A stretch of 64,000 bases of DNA from Berkiella sp964496435 (GCA_964496435.1 CAZBZP010000016.1:21674-85673), one strand, 5' to 3'. Shown: positions 37,601 through 44,360, numbered from the stretch's first letter. Notes: generated by a model from the sequence alone, not told the origin. Numbers and translations are program-made.

Positions 37601-37766
37601 ACATGGCACCTCTGAGGCTATGTGCCAAGCCATGATTAGGACGGTTAATCTTCTGTCCATCCTTAGTTTCATGAGACCAATCCCACGAAACATTATGATT
37701 CGTGTAGGATTTAGAAAGATAATTGTCATATGCAAATTGCGCAGCAACTTCTAAATTTTTAGTCAT
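28623..37766 (-). CDS. Giant coiled-coil protein (3047 aa) with N-terminal SidE-like phosphodiesterase domain, candidate effector
   Basis: Start behind AGGTGA. Residues about 1-210 resemble the PDE domain of Legionella SidE-family effectors: NRPNHGLAHSLR (His45, His49), FRVAGRES (Glu96) and CHNLDLVRC (His162). That domain cleaves ADP-ribosyl-ubiquitin to attach phosphoribosyl-ubiquitin, or removes it in related proteins. No ADP-ribosyltransferase (R-S-E) domain is visible. Then: Gln-rich repeats (about 369-449); module copy 1 (about 750-1210, hydrophobic pair near 957); long coiled coil; partial module copy 2 (about 1964-2124, no hydrophobic pair); module copy 3 (about 2156-2601); AEAKAKQE repeats (about 2620-2680); and a Ser/Asp-rich tail ending SNSMRMGKSS. 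No signal peptide. It follows dotL and two small genes on the same strand, fitting a Dot/Icm substrate. Confidence 0.78.
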   Translation of the reverse strand: MTKNLEVAAQFAYDNYLSKSYTNHNVSWDWSHETKDGQKINRPNHGLAHSLRGAMYAPTVIEHLSNNAKDKDQFQFSEKDVEKIQIALMFRVAGRESDSGYMDDPAAYKKYQENHAKAFRDYCDKNPGIFTKDEVEKYANALKTYANPDSKDPLSIVMKTCHNLDLVRCVSEERLEKELSPVREQLGEHGTNELLRYAARCVEETGNRITSDHPSAGVKNKSYDDNKFVQASTDVQKCMKMVNDVPKPKAKVSEEKKKGIFGTTLNTFTQGMGAMMDVAKNQAPTSVVPGQEPTTPQGVTIGQSTTFQSKKQGVYLINGKEIDTKGSKNVSITTDKKGNTVVTTDTDKIIVSPQSAKNASPKIVPMTPEQQQQHQEQQNQLQKQMQEQQKQMQEQQKQLQKQMQEQQKQLQKQMQEQQKQMQEQQKQLQKQMQEQNKQLQQQQQLQQKQQSMPSPQNPGNNNIGVMNDGVTIGGKKFSGPGVFVNGQWISTKEGESINVTTDKDGKTVVKTEKEKKVYQKTSPLIPVLPPELHQELQEKTKAKAKDAQVKAKDDEVKQQDTDVKPQPTPLPQTKPEVEVDEWGDTPSHEDTSVPTPEQMRQLGAEFVQKLADSPQNLESQLVQGKAKEVELEAQIAKQKDLANNEPDKDKKEQMDKDVKTLEGKLEELRTQNETTREKLKAKEATSQDTSLNATEPSNVKPDDVIATQTTPVLEQSSTQTSTETLTDEDKALENVVRNQMDRVAQAQDKDFKNQQLDREISFYNEQIKDQTDPVLKGKYEKLKQNAIDQKAMRAEIDSLQKECKQDKKKLAIADRGVSNQEKVVKDLQSKFDKDQSPTNKAQLEQAKEKLGKFEQAREELRKSAKENESKLKGKELQGAALNKEGKALKDEVAKLDPQMKEFQQKEGKKEKEHAANLKAVSKYSPEGKLAAKKKNAAAGKKNKDKLKDNIPSIKDYQDSAELLGAMIAWLLLMLLAMLGNKINKAMINKAEKQLNNKTPMLKGMKKVADKRYKLDKKIQKYEAKHPEPRSEKAQRKLDEKKAKLAEMDKGIEAYQNRLKKIGEVKGERNEINKGAAEKKLASAKEDLRLAQPYQASLANGAKTMQEKIDKNQQAIDALKASGPMDATKKDQLQKLEKEKGELKDKLKEVLKEKEGADKVVKTIQARIDSAQKEVDKAQDKVDKNAKQEAKEAKIAMKGKNAGITLDDATSTKPDVKAQTTPTGTQSATTTSTGTSTASGQDTILQVNQPPQPQPQSSTGPQTQGGTSTQPQASGTSSPEPAEKSLSDLTKDVNALPKVEGPNADALNTKVTELKEEISKFSNEYLSQTELARGVDDSKKTNALKEQEDRNAAIKNYVGAKRKELEKLQEEINTHVEQVKVEQQKHEGKKEDQAKKEEQERAAAQTMQEQEAQRQQAMEKINEAHKEKLAQESSSHPEVKSDTILRESIDNQRNELNAKIEQVQAEKVQLQQKAESLNTQQARLDGEIKDLKSQHDEKVSNKVELDRQRNIVDNQITHLDSKISDQNNVVEKAQKTCLEKENNFKEKDNKYNSLKEQQAKLIEDGNKIPKPALNATDEEKADYRDAVEKNNKKVAELQGKIDESKKERDLAKGEFQRSNDTLQSEKGKLDTLKSEKSTLVEESENLKESSIKLDKEATSLRSQINHKENELSEVNDQIRENNEKIAANAMEENALIGDRNKLDELSKELDNQKEHNENIVKSTAKLNELEKDLKGDKAELSKVDKELSKCSEERESLNKSVSDCHTLKVINEGKIKVIDQDLEKFKGELQKLPKENATKEQKAKIKGLNEKISSLENEKSRIKSDIKRVEAIDKRAHDDIHKLNQRVGSLEARQVQLRQNIFDKNMDITVQQGKLEGHKNSLNQSIERSNQIQTELGNKYPKLKEEFDKNKSLKESQKPPSPQMQSAPSQPSQQGVQTPQPQGATAQQPKNLNKKVYKSSVEFREKKVDRELKFYDKRMEANPEMKEKYAELKSVKEQQKALLKEVPPLRKEIEAERQKLAKAEQKVNKQDAKVRELEGKANTNQSQSNKEALAKAQEKLTQLKQEAQAIKEPLSAKENQLKEKRAVAGELRKQAAGLNKEIAAKDPEMKKFLQKEQKIARKHASEMGGNQAVNQAVKRSMAKIARSMDDDYKHQKLDRQIKFYDEKAKTAKDPLAKQYEDLKNVKEQQKKLLQEYKPLNDEVKKGRAEVAKAQRIQQDEEKNFKRLQKMDQSSPVVQQQMAASQQRLDAKTKAVTDAKAKNAPKEKELQAKRGEARDLRQQSAVQTKALAAKDPDMKKFQKSEMKKDKEHVANKTKMNKHTPQGKVDKAKGKAAGGKKAAAKLSDEVPQIGDFEDSAELLGAMLAWLLKKLLAEIGMKLNDNNVKKAESRLDSHSDMLKDMKKVADKRDKHQRKIDKFESKHPKPLSEKDQQKLDKMKYRLERAEHGLEAHREQLAKIGAESKAKIDSDKQVATQKQEAAQSDLKQGKDTQKKLEIKKQGLDAELESNKKLQNNLKQSPSPENDKTIKDLEKRQAEIKTELKQVNEEKDKADKLVKDAEKRNKEAEKSLQDVQKREEALAKQQEKEAKVGNKDSGVNLDDKTKDQDKVKPEGPKPEDDAKAKAEAEAKAKQEAEAKAKQEAEAKAKQEAEAKAKQEAEAKAKQEAEAKAKQEAEAKAKAEAEERQKQEKAQVAEVGSPQPTPDDEANKAKEAQEAEAKAKAEAEAQAKAKAESEAKEKAEAEAKANLEAQEKAEAEAKAKKDAEAEEAQKAQTNQANNNPTDSSGPGPDDGTPKTDADKNDQANNAKMRKETEVEQEEAVVEEAQKEAAKEENKDQVKHSREVEGAKKDEQSSELEADSERERQQIDDAVDADKADKKDTTPDNETVEQEHDEPSTRSDDQPKDQSSNDESSPSLTSGQDGPSPSSSSSVSSDTQGADLDSLYGRLDNATSNLSAGQDSISSTAGTEVAGFSGSSNDETASAALDAGSGPSMTTSFNTASSSGPSLDTLASPKSSASNDASPDTPSQSNDNDTSSTMSNSMRMGKSS
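29721..29900 (-). repeat. 24-base tandem repeat coding AEAKAKQE
   Basis: Six perfect 8-residue units plus a variant, within the giant gene. The high identity at DNA level suggests recent expansion. Open frames on the plus strand here are mirror images of the repeat. Confidence 0.85.
36415..36660 (-). repeat. Gln-rich tandem repeat (LQKQMQEQQKQ type)
   Basis: About 80 residues of in-frame 18-21-base units of the giant gene, made almost only of Q, K, M, E and L. Predicts a long amphipathic helix directly after the PDE-bearing region. Confidence 0.85.
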
Positions 37767-37808
37767 GATTCACCTTTAGAATCACTATCCTCCTTAATTG
37801 TATTTTCC

Positions 37809-38111
37809 TTATAGCGTTAATGTAACATTGTTTAATTCAAGATCTTCGCAAACCAATTCAGTTAATCGTATCAATTCATCGTTTTTAACTTTATTATCGA
37901 ATTTCCCTTTTATGTTATATAAAAAAAAGATCATCGATGCTTTCTTTTCATTATCTGAAATAGTATTATCATCGAATAAATTTTCAATATAACTACGGAT
38001 TATCGTGAATTCACTATCTACCTTTTCTATTTCTTGCTCACGGATCTCTTCAGTTGAACGCCGTTTATTATATGCGTGCAATACTTGAACAAGAAATTCA
38101 TTACCTATCAT
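37809..38111 (-). CDS. Small acidic hypothetical protein (100 aa)
   Basis: Not recognised. Strong AGGAG ribosome site 6 bases before the ATG. Helical and acidic (IENLFDDNTISDNEKKASMI; LTELVCEDLELNN). It starts 8 bases after the 149-aa gene and ends 42 bases before the giant gene, all on one strand, so it is probably co-transcribed with them. A small acidic protein directly upstream of a large effector-like gene could be a dedicated chaperone; this is inference only. An open frame on the other strand (37798-37992) has no comparable start. Confidence 0.6.
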   Translation of the reverse strand: MIGNEFLVQVLHAYNKRRSTEEIREQEIEKVDSEFTIIRSYIENLFDDNTISDNEKKASMIFFLYNIKGKFDNKVKNDELIRLTELVCEDLELNNVTLTL

Positions 38112-38119
38112 ATCTTCTC

Positions 38120-38569
38120 CTAATTACAAATCGGAGAGCCATCATTTCTAAATTGTTCTTTATCCTTTCGTTCCATTTTATCCTTGTATTGATTTTCCGT
38201 TAAATTAATATCGGCTATTTCTTTAGTAATTTTCACTAACTGCGCATCGCGATATCTTCTGATTCTGCTGTATTCTTCCAATTCCTTGATAATTTGATCT
38301 TGCGCTACTGTGTCTTTGGTTTTCTCCAACAGCACTAAACGTTTAATCAAATTACTTTTCTTCATTTCTGCTTTTTCTATCTCAACTCTTGATTGAATTT
38401 TTTTAAATTCTAGGCTTTCTAGTAGAGTAGATTTAATTTTTTCCAAATTTTCCAAAATATCTTGTGATTTTTCTTGGCGAATAAATACTTTGACTCGAAT
38501 TAGTTCAAATTCCTGCATCATTTGTTTGAATGATTTTCCATGTTCAGATGCTCCGTCGAACATCATCAT
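38120..38569 (-). CDS. Small coiled-coil hypothetical protein (149 aa)
   Basis: Not recognised. The ATG follows GAGGTGA. Almost wholly charged helix (for example QEKSQDILENLEKIKSTLLE, then SRVEIEKAEMKKSNLIKRLV). No signal peptide, and one Cys at the very end (SPICN). It lies 124 bases downstream of dotL and 8 bases before the next small gene. Possible roles: helper protein for the giant coiled-coil protein, or a small effector. Confidence 0.6.
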   Translation of the reverse strand: MMMFDGASEHGKSFKQMMQEFELIRVKVFIRQEKSQDILENLEKIKSTLLESLEFKKIQSRVEIEKAEMKKSNLIKRLVLLEKTKDTVAQDQIIKELEEYSRIRRYRDAQLVKITKEIADINLTENQYKDKMERKDKEQFRNDGSPICN

Positions 38570-38693
38570 AAATTCACCTCAAAGTTAGCATACAAAAACT
38601 TAGGTGCATCCACACCTCAATCAAAACATCCTTGAACTAATATTTATTAGACTAAGCATACTGTAAAAAGTTGCAGATTTATCTGCTGAGCTT

Positions 38694-41060
38694 TTACTCA
38701 TTTGCTTTACTTGACCCGCCCTGCAGGTATTGCCCGAACATCTCATTAAGCTGTTCCATTGCGTCAAAGACCCCTTCAATATCCTTGCGTAATACATCTT
38801 TGGGGGGATAATAAGTCGCTTTGATAATGTCATTAATAATGTTGTCGGCTGTTTTAAAGGCATCTGCTTCTGCTTGCCCACAGAGTCTCTCAATATGCAT
38901 TAATGCTTCACGCGTGCGTCCGCGCAACAATAATGGATTGGAAAAACGCTTCATATCTTCTTCGCCTACGATGGGTACGGCAAAGTCTGGTACGTGTACA
39001 GGCGTAAAAGCATGAACCTCATTATCAAACTCCTGAGATTGCTCTGCTTCAATTTCTTCCCGCACTTTGCGTTGTTTATCAACTTCTTTTTCCAAAATAG
39101 CAATCACGGCTGCAATCGAGCGTTCAAAGGGTTTTAAGGTATGATAGGTAACGCAAGCTTGTGCAACGGTATTAATATCCTCGCTTTGCGCTGGTGGCTC
39201 CATGACAAAATTAGGCGCACCAAACACTTGAGCAAAACGACGAATTCTTTTGTCTAAATTTAACAAAGTGCTATCTGATGGTTTCTCAACACATAAATAT
39301 TGATTAACCTGCATCCTTTTAGCTGGTTTGGGTGCAGCATAAAACATACGAGCACGAATAATTTTTGAACGCCAGAAAATATGCGCATCACCTTCGCGTT
39401 GATCTCTTAAATCTAACAAGTCAATACGTGATCGTTTTTCAATAGAGGCATTACGGGTATCTAAATAGTTATTCGTCATGCTACCCGCGTTTACTTGGAA
39501 TCCGCTAACACTGGTTGCATAAGTTTCACCGGCTGTTTTATTGAAAAACTCCCAGGTATCCGTGGGATCTTCCATTTTCATACATATTTTAATGTTACAG
39601 TTCGCACCAATGGATGCGGCTTCTTCTTTTGAGGCTTTCTGGAACGCGGGCAAATCTTGTCCGGCAAAGATAGCAGAGAAACCTAAAGAACGGGCCTGGG
39701 CTGGCACCACCGCGAATCCTGGCACCGCATAATAACCGTACTCGTCCATGATGCACACATAAGGTGTTGGTGAATTGGTGGGTTTACGCAAAATAACGTC
39801 GCGATAGTCACCTTCTACCTCGTCACCTAAGCCTGCTGCCATCATAGACTTTAAGGAAGCAATAATAATTTTTCCTAAGTTTGATAATTCTTCAGGTGAT
39901 TTTTCCAAGGCTGGCAATAGCACAACTAAGATACGTCGATTTAGTACGACGTCTTTTAAATCCACTTCGGCCAGATTGGTACGCACAATGTGAGAATAAG
40001 TATCTGCCAACGAAGAGAATACCCGGCCTAGCTGCATGGTAATAAAGCCATGTTGTTCTCGCACTTCACCTGCCTGGTTCCCTTTTTTGGATTTGTTATA
40101 ACCTGGCAAGTTATAAATATAGTTATCCAGTGGTTCAAGAAATGCGCTATTCACCGCATCTAAAGGTACTGATTCGCGTTCGTTGATAGGAAATCGTCTA
40201 TCAACCACAATTTGTTCTAATTTTTCTAGCATGAAATAGCTACGAATGACGTTAGCATCGATCAAGATATGTCCTTCGTCTCTCATACCCACTAAAATTT
40301 TCATAAGGGCTTCCACGAAGGAAATAGCACGGCCTTTCCACATATCACCGTCACCACCGCCACCGCCGGAGTCCATTAAGCTCACCACCAGCTGGGTTAA
40401 CATACTGGAGGAGCCATTGGCAAAGGGATTCATGGTATTTGAAAGGCGTGATTTTTGCGCACCGATAACGTCTCTTGCACCTGTCATGAAATTGATAAGC
40501 AACATGTCATCATCGCGGCCCATGCGACGCACCATACCAAAGACCTTGGCATACAGTGAGTTATCACCTTTACCGTCGATGTAGATGAAGCCGCTGCCTT
40601 GCGCCAATGAATTAAAGGCTATCGAGACTAAGGATTCTGTTTTACCAGAACCGGTTGAACCAAAGATAAGCACGTGAGTACGCATGTCATCGTTGGAAAA
40701 CCATAGTTCTTTGCCCGAACTTTTTTCATTGCCAAAAAAGGCAATACCCGCAGCAGGCCTTGGTTTCTGCGTACCTGGGATGCAATCGTTATAATCGGGA
40801 AGTTTGGAAATTAAAGGCATTTTAAAAGGCAAGGTGACTTTACGTGTGTAGGCATAAACAAATAATAATATGCCTATCACCCCCATCAAATCCGCTATGG
40901 TTGGCACGAGAATACATATACCAATACCCATGCCCAGCATCATTGCGACATATAAGGGATTGGATAAAAATTCTTCAATACGCTCCCCTAAAGGTCGCGT
41001 ATCCCGCGCCATCTCCCGGGCGCCATGCTCATGTTTCTCTTCTAACCCACGTATTGTCAT
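38694..41060 (-). CDS. dotL: Dot/Icm coupling ATPase DotL (IcmO)
   Basis: The type IV coupling protein: an inner-membrane AAA+ ATPase that receives effectors. The product is 788 aa, against about 783 in Legionella. Two N-terminal membrane helices (about 36-70) are followed by Walker A GSTGSGKT at 134-141, YIDGKGDNS and the Walker B region VCIMDEYGYY. The long C-terminal extension (from about 600) is where DotN, IcmS, IcmW and LvgA bind in Legionella. Start behind a GGAGGGAGGGGG tract. It follows dotM by 31 bases and is downstream of icmS, as in Legionella except that icmR and icmQ are missing between icmS and dotM. Confidence 0.96.
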   Translation of the reverse strand: MTIRGLEEKHEHGAREMARDTRPLGERIEEFLSNPLYVAMMLGMGIGICILVPTIADLMGVIGILLFVYAYTRKVTLPFKMPLISKLPDYNDCIPGTQKPRPAAGIAFFGNEKSSGKELWFSNDDMRTHVLIFGSTGSGKTESLVSIAFNSLAQGSGFIYIDGKGDNSLYAKVFGMVRRMGRDDDMLLINFMTGARDVIGAQKSRLSNTMNPFANGSSSMLTQLVVSLMDSGGGGGDGDMWKGRAISFVEALMKILVGMRDEGHILIDANVIRSYFMLEKLEQIVVDRRFPINERESVPLDAVNSAFLEPLDNYIYNLPGYNKSKKGNQAGEVREQHGFITMQLGRVFSSLADTYSHIVRTNLAEVDLKDVVLNRRILVVLLPALEKSPEELSNLGKIIIASLKSMMAAGLGDEVEGDYRDVILRKPTNSPTPYVCIMDEYGYYAVPGFAVVPAQARSLGFSAIFAGQDLPAFQKASKEEAASIGANCNIKICMKMEDPTDTWEFFNKTAGETYATSVSGFQVNAGSMTNNYLDTRNASIEKRSRIDLLDLRDQREGDAHIFWRSKIIRARMFYAAPKPAKRMQVNQYLCVEKPSDSTLLNLDKRIRRFAQVFGAPNFVMEPPAQSEDINTVAQACVTYHTLKPFERSIAAVIAILEKEVDKQRKVREEIEAEQSQEFDNEVHAFTPVHVPDFAVPIVGEEDMKRFSNPLLLRGRTREALMHIERLCGQAEADAFKTADNIINDIIKATYYPPKDVLRKDIEGVFDAMEQLNEMFGQYLQGGSSKANE

Positions 41061-41091
41061 ACGACCCCCTCCCTCCTACTCTGAAGGGAAA

Positions 41092-42249
41092 TTAATTCGA
41101 TGTTGCTTGTGGCAACTGCTCATTTTCATCAGGAATATAAACCATCATTGCAAGGGCTTTTTCCAATGCATTAACAGCTTCATCAACCATGGGTACCGTT
41201 AAGGGCCTACCCATTTCTTTTTCTGCATAAAAGTGCGCGAACACGCCTGATACTTCAGGGACACTGACTTGTCTTCCCACGCAATTTAATACGTACCATA
41301 AACGTCTATCTAAAGGTTTTAACCATAAAAAGTCGGCCGAAGGTAATACCCCATCCACTCTGGCAAGGAGTAACATCTCAGCCATCGTTGTTAGTACATA
41401 AGCGTGTTTTTGTGTGCATTTTACCACCGCTTTTGCCTTTGCATATTTTTTCAAATATTCTTCGGTGTCGGAATAATCCACTTGCCCTTTGGCTGCACTT
41501 TTGGATAGTTTGCCTAAATAAGCACGACACGCATCGGTATCATGCTCAACTCTTGCGCAAAAAGCGGCAAAAATTGCCTTGGTATGTGGTGGTAAGTTAT
41601 CAACACCTGTCCACAAAGGACCCAACTGATTAGCAAAAGACTGGAATGCTAATTCACGAATAACCGTGGCTTTGGCCACGCCTTCAGATTTCCAAGCGGC
41701 CTTGTGATCCGATGTCAGTTCAACTTTTAATAATTTCTCAGCTCTGGCAAATTGCATTGGGTTCATCGACATTGCCCAAGGGCCTTTATCAATGTCTTCT
41801 TCAATTAAATTTAAATTGGCAATCGGTGAAATTTGAGGATAATTTTCTTTTTCTTGTTGCGCGAGGGTATCCATGTTATAGGCTTTGGTAAAACGCATGG
41901 TAGCATGGCCTTTAAACATAATAATAACCATGACTAACAATAAAAAGGTCACAGGATATTTTAAATAATTACCAATATACTCGCTGTATTTTCCTGCAAT
42001 ATCCAGGGTTAATGAAGCAGGATCAGTATGTGCAATCCCTAATCCATTGATAATGGTTCGCAAGCCTTCATTATCGATAAAAAATAATATGGCCATGGCT
42101 TCATATTTTTTAAGCATGATGAAACCCTGTATTATCTGCTTATCGTAGAAGTGCCATACAATAAAGCCTATCACGGTTATTGCAGCTAAGCCCCACAGTA
42201 GCCCATAGGTATCTTTATCTTCACCTTGACCGCCGCCGCCTTGTGCCAT
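41092..42249 (-). CDS. dotM: Dot/Icm coupling-complex protein DotM (IcmP)
   Basis: An inner-membrane partner of DotL; its cytosolic domain binds acidic Glu-rich effector signals in Legionella. The product is 385 aa with a membrane helix (GLLWGLAAITVIGFIVWHFY), a second near 90 (YLKYPVTFLLLVMVIIMF) and a large cytosolic domain with DKGPWAMSMNPMQFARAEKL and FLWLKPLDRRLWYVLNCVGR, both typical of DotM. Ribosome site AGAGGTAA. Encoded between icmS and dotL. Confidence 0.95.
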   Translation of the reverse strand: MAQGGGGQGEDKDTYGLLWGLAAITVIGFIVWHFYDKQIIQGFIMLKKYEAMAILFFIDNEGLRTIINGLGIAHTDPASLTLDIAGKYSEYIGNYLKYPVTFLLLVMVIIMFKGHATMRFTKAYNMDTLAQQEKENYPQISPIANLNLIEEDIDKGPWAMSMNPMQFARAEKLLKVELTSDHKAAWKSEGVAKATVIRELAFQSFANQLGPLWTGVDNLPPHTKAIFAAFCARVEHDTDACRAYLGKLSKSAAKGQVDYSDTEEYLKKYAKAKAVVKCTQKHAYVLTTMAEMLLLARVDGVLPSADFLWLKPLDRRLWYVLNCVGRQVSVPEVSGVFAHFYAEKEMGRPLTVPMVDEAVNALEKALAMMVYIPDENEQLPQATSN

Positions 42250-42299
42250 TGTTGTTACCTCTTGCTAATTATCTCTCGTCGCTTTTTTAGTTAATCCAA

Positions 42300-42647
42300 T
42301 TAGTCATACATCAAGTCATCTAAAGGCGTCATTTCACGACTTGGCGCATGTTGCATTAATTCAATAATCACATCTGCTGCGCATAAAAGTCGCAGCGAAT
42401 TTGGTGTTGCTTCATCGAACTTAACCCGTACACCCAGCATGCCGCCTTGCGCTTCTTCAAAACTGACGCCCAAGCCATAGCCCAAGCAAAAAGAACATAA
42501 TTGATCTGCTCTTCTAATGATGGCGGGCAATAATCCGGTTTCTGCAAAAACTTGTTCAATAGAAATAGGTTGATCGCGTAAAGTAAAATTACAACGCAGT
42601 GTTCTTGCGATTGCAGAAATTTGTTCGACTATCGGATGATCTGACAT
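42300..42647 (-). CDS. icmS: Dot/Icm adaptor IcmS
   Basis: A small acidic chaperone that pairs with IcmW (and LvgA) and docks effectors on DotL. The product is 115 aa, against 114 in Legionella. It has the highly conserved block ETGLLPAIIRRADQLCSFCL, then GYGLGVSFEEAQGGMLGVRV and the C-terminus PSREMTPLDDLMYD. It heads the minus-strand icmS-dotM-dotL unit and diverges from dotD. In Legionella icmT precedes icmS; here icmT lies at 45512 after dotB on the other strand. Confidence 0.96.
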   Translation of the reverse strand: MSDHPIVEQISAIARTLRCNFTLRDQPISIEQVFAETGLLPAIIRRADQLCSFCLGYGLGVSFEEAQGGMLGVRVKFDEATPNSLRLLCAADVIIELMQHAPSREMTPLDDLMYD

Positions 42648-43034
42648 AGTTGTATCCTATTTGTAGCTAGTCGCCATAATAAAACTTTCTTGCTTGAATA
42701 TACAATCATACCTTTGTCCGAGTTTGGTATGAGGTCAAACAATCAATCCTATATATAATGTTATCGTTCATATCATTTTACTAATTAGTTGACTTAAATA
42801 CGATAGCACGCAATCCTGTTTAAATTTATCCTTAGATCTTAAGTTTTTTATTTGATCAATGACTTATTAAAACTCCTATTTCTTTGACATTGGTTGCTTA
42901 CCATGAGTTTCCCGTGTTAGATATATTTTATTGTGAGCAGGAAGGCTGCATATCCTCCTGAATAAAGATATAATCGATGGACTACAGCTATATTGCTGAT
43001 ATTGGTTTGATGAGAACCTAACAAAAGAGGCGCT
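42648..43034. promoter_or_regulatory. Divergent regulatory region icmS / dotD (387 bases)
   Basis: No gene seen. It holds CATACC-13-GGTATG (42708-42733) and a CAGGA...TCCTG stem near 42939-42961. Promoters for the two main Dot/Icm units must lie here; a TTGACA at about 42877 has no well-placed -10. Confidence 0.4.
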
Positions 43035-43496
43035 ATGGAAAAGCAACTATTAATCATCTTACTTGGCACCTTACTCGTAGGATGTACGCCAAAGCCAACC
43101 TATCAAATGAGTGATGTTGAATATCAATTAATGCGTTCAGCAATGTCTGTTGAAAATTCTGTAAAGACATTGGCGGCAACGAAAGACATTTATGCAAAAA
43201 ATGCCATTAATACTGACATCCTCGTTACGCCTCAAGGCGGTATGGGTGGATTAGCAAGCTTAGACTGGTCTGGCCCAATTGAACCCCTATTAGAAAAAGT
43301 TGCCGAGATGACGCGTTATCGCGTTAAAGTCTTAGGCCCAATTCCAGCAATCCCTCTTATTGTCACGATTTCATCCAGAGAAAGAGTGGTTGCGGACATT
43401 TTAAAAGATGCAGGATTACAAGCAGGTAAACGTGCTAACTTGGTTGTTTATCCTACCAGTAGGATCATAGAATTGCGTTATGCAGCGAATGTTTAA
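43035..43496 (+). CDS. dotD: Dot/Icm outer-membrane lipoprotein DotD
   Basis: A core-complex lipoprotein that helps place DotH in the outer membrane. The product is 153 aa with lipobox LVGC and lipidated Cys17. The mature domain has the compact secretin-N-like fold seen in Legionella DotD: LDWSGPIEPLLEKVAEMTRY, VTISSRERVVADILKDAGLQ and the final RIIELRYA. First gene of the long plus-strand unit dotD-dotC-dotB-icmT and onward. Confidence 0.93.
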   Translation: MEKQLLIILLGTLLVGCTPKPTYQMSDVEYQLMRSAMSVENSVKTLAATKDIYAKNAINTDILVTPQGGMGGLASLDWSGPIEPLLEKVAEMTRYRVKVLGPIPAIPLIVTISSRERVVADILKDAGLQAGKRANLVVYPTSRIIELRYAANV

Positions 43497-43521
43497 AGCC
43501 AGGTACCTACAAGGAAGTAGA

Positions 43522-44343
43522 ATGTCGAAGAAATATGCGATTAGCGCTTTGATTATTGCTGGCTCTTTTTCTTTAACGAGCTGCTCTACACCCCCTGCTT
43601 ATCCCTCATCATTGAACAGATATCACGACGTTAAATTTAATATCAAAGGTGCCTCCGAGGGTGGCATACGTAACATCGGCTTAAGAGATACTGCATTAAG
43701 CTTGGGTGCAAGAGCGGGGCTTTCTTGGCGAGCCGCTGAAATTAATGTGATCACATCCAGACATGAGCGTCAATTAGATCTCATTTATAATTTTAATAGT
43801 CTATTGTTGGATCATAATGTCCTTCCGCCAGTGTTGATTGAAGGACGCCAAACATTAGATCAGGCCTCTGATGATGTGATCCGTGTTGCTGATAGGGCAT
43901 TCACCATCATTGCACAAGCACGATTTGTAACAATGGCGCCCACCTGGCGAGATTATTTGAAGATGCATTATACAGATCCCGAATTACCTGATAGTTCTTT
44001 GATGCCACGTAATGAAGTAGAGAAGAATGTCTGGGATAGATATCTTGATGAAGGATGGCAGGCAGGGGTAACACAAGCTGATGTTATTTATGCTGAAAAT
44101 CTAGGCCGTTTAAAGAGAGATTATGAAGGTATGGTGCGTTACCATACACTACTGGCTCAAAATATGGTGAGCTTGCCGTTTGTCGCCCAAGTCAATCTTG
44201 GCGTAACCGGTGGTGACTCACAAATGGCTATCAATGATAGAATATTACGTATAACCACCTTGCCTCACTTGAATACGGCAAGTAATGAATGGAATGCCCT
44301 TGTAACAGCGGACGAAAGACAACAGACACCTGACAACCATTAG
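43522..44343 (+). CDS. dotC: Dot/Icm outer-membrane lipoprotein DotC
   Basis: Partner of DotD and DotH in the core complex. The ATG at 43522 is chosen: it follows AAGGAAG and gives a proper lipoprotein signal (MSKKYAISALIIAGSFSLTS, Cys21). An earlier in-frame ATG inside dotD would add 14 residues before the signal. The product is 273 aa. Family blocks include RNIGLRDTALSLGARAGLSW, PPVLIEGRQTL, PTWRDYL and WQAGVTQADVIYAENLGRLK. Confidence 0.94.
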   Translation: MSKKYAISALIIAGSFSLTSCSTPPAYPSSLNRYHDVKFNIKGASEGGIRNIGLRDTALSLGARAGLSWRAAEINVITSRHERQLDLIYNFNSLLLDHNVLPPVLIEGRQTLDQASDDVIRVADRAFTIIAQARFVTMAPTWRDYLKMHYTDPELPDSSLMPRNEVEKNVWDRYLDEGWQAGVTQADVIYAENLGRLKRDYEGMVRYHTLLAQNMVSLPFVAQVNLGVTGGDSQMAINDRILRITTLPHLNTASNEWNALVTADERQQTPDNH

Positions 44344-44360
44344 TCGAGGAGTTGTTTGAA

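Noticed and set aside
37798..37992. 64-codon plus-strand open frame opposite the 100-aa gene
   Set aside because: The minus-strand gene has AGGAG at the right spacing and fits the operon; the plus frame does not.
38621..38893. 90-codon minus-strand open frame at the end of dotL
   Set aside because: Overlaps the conserved dotL frame in another phase; no independent support.
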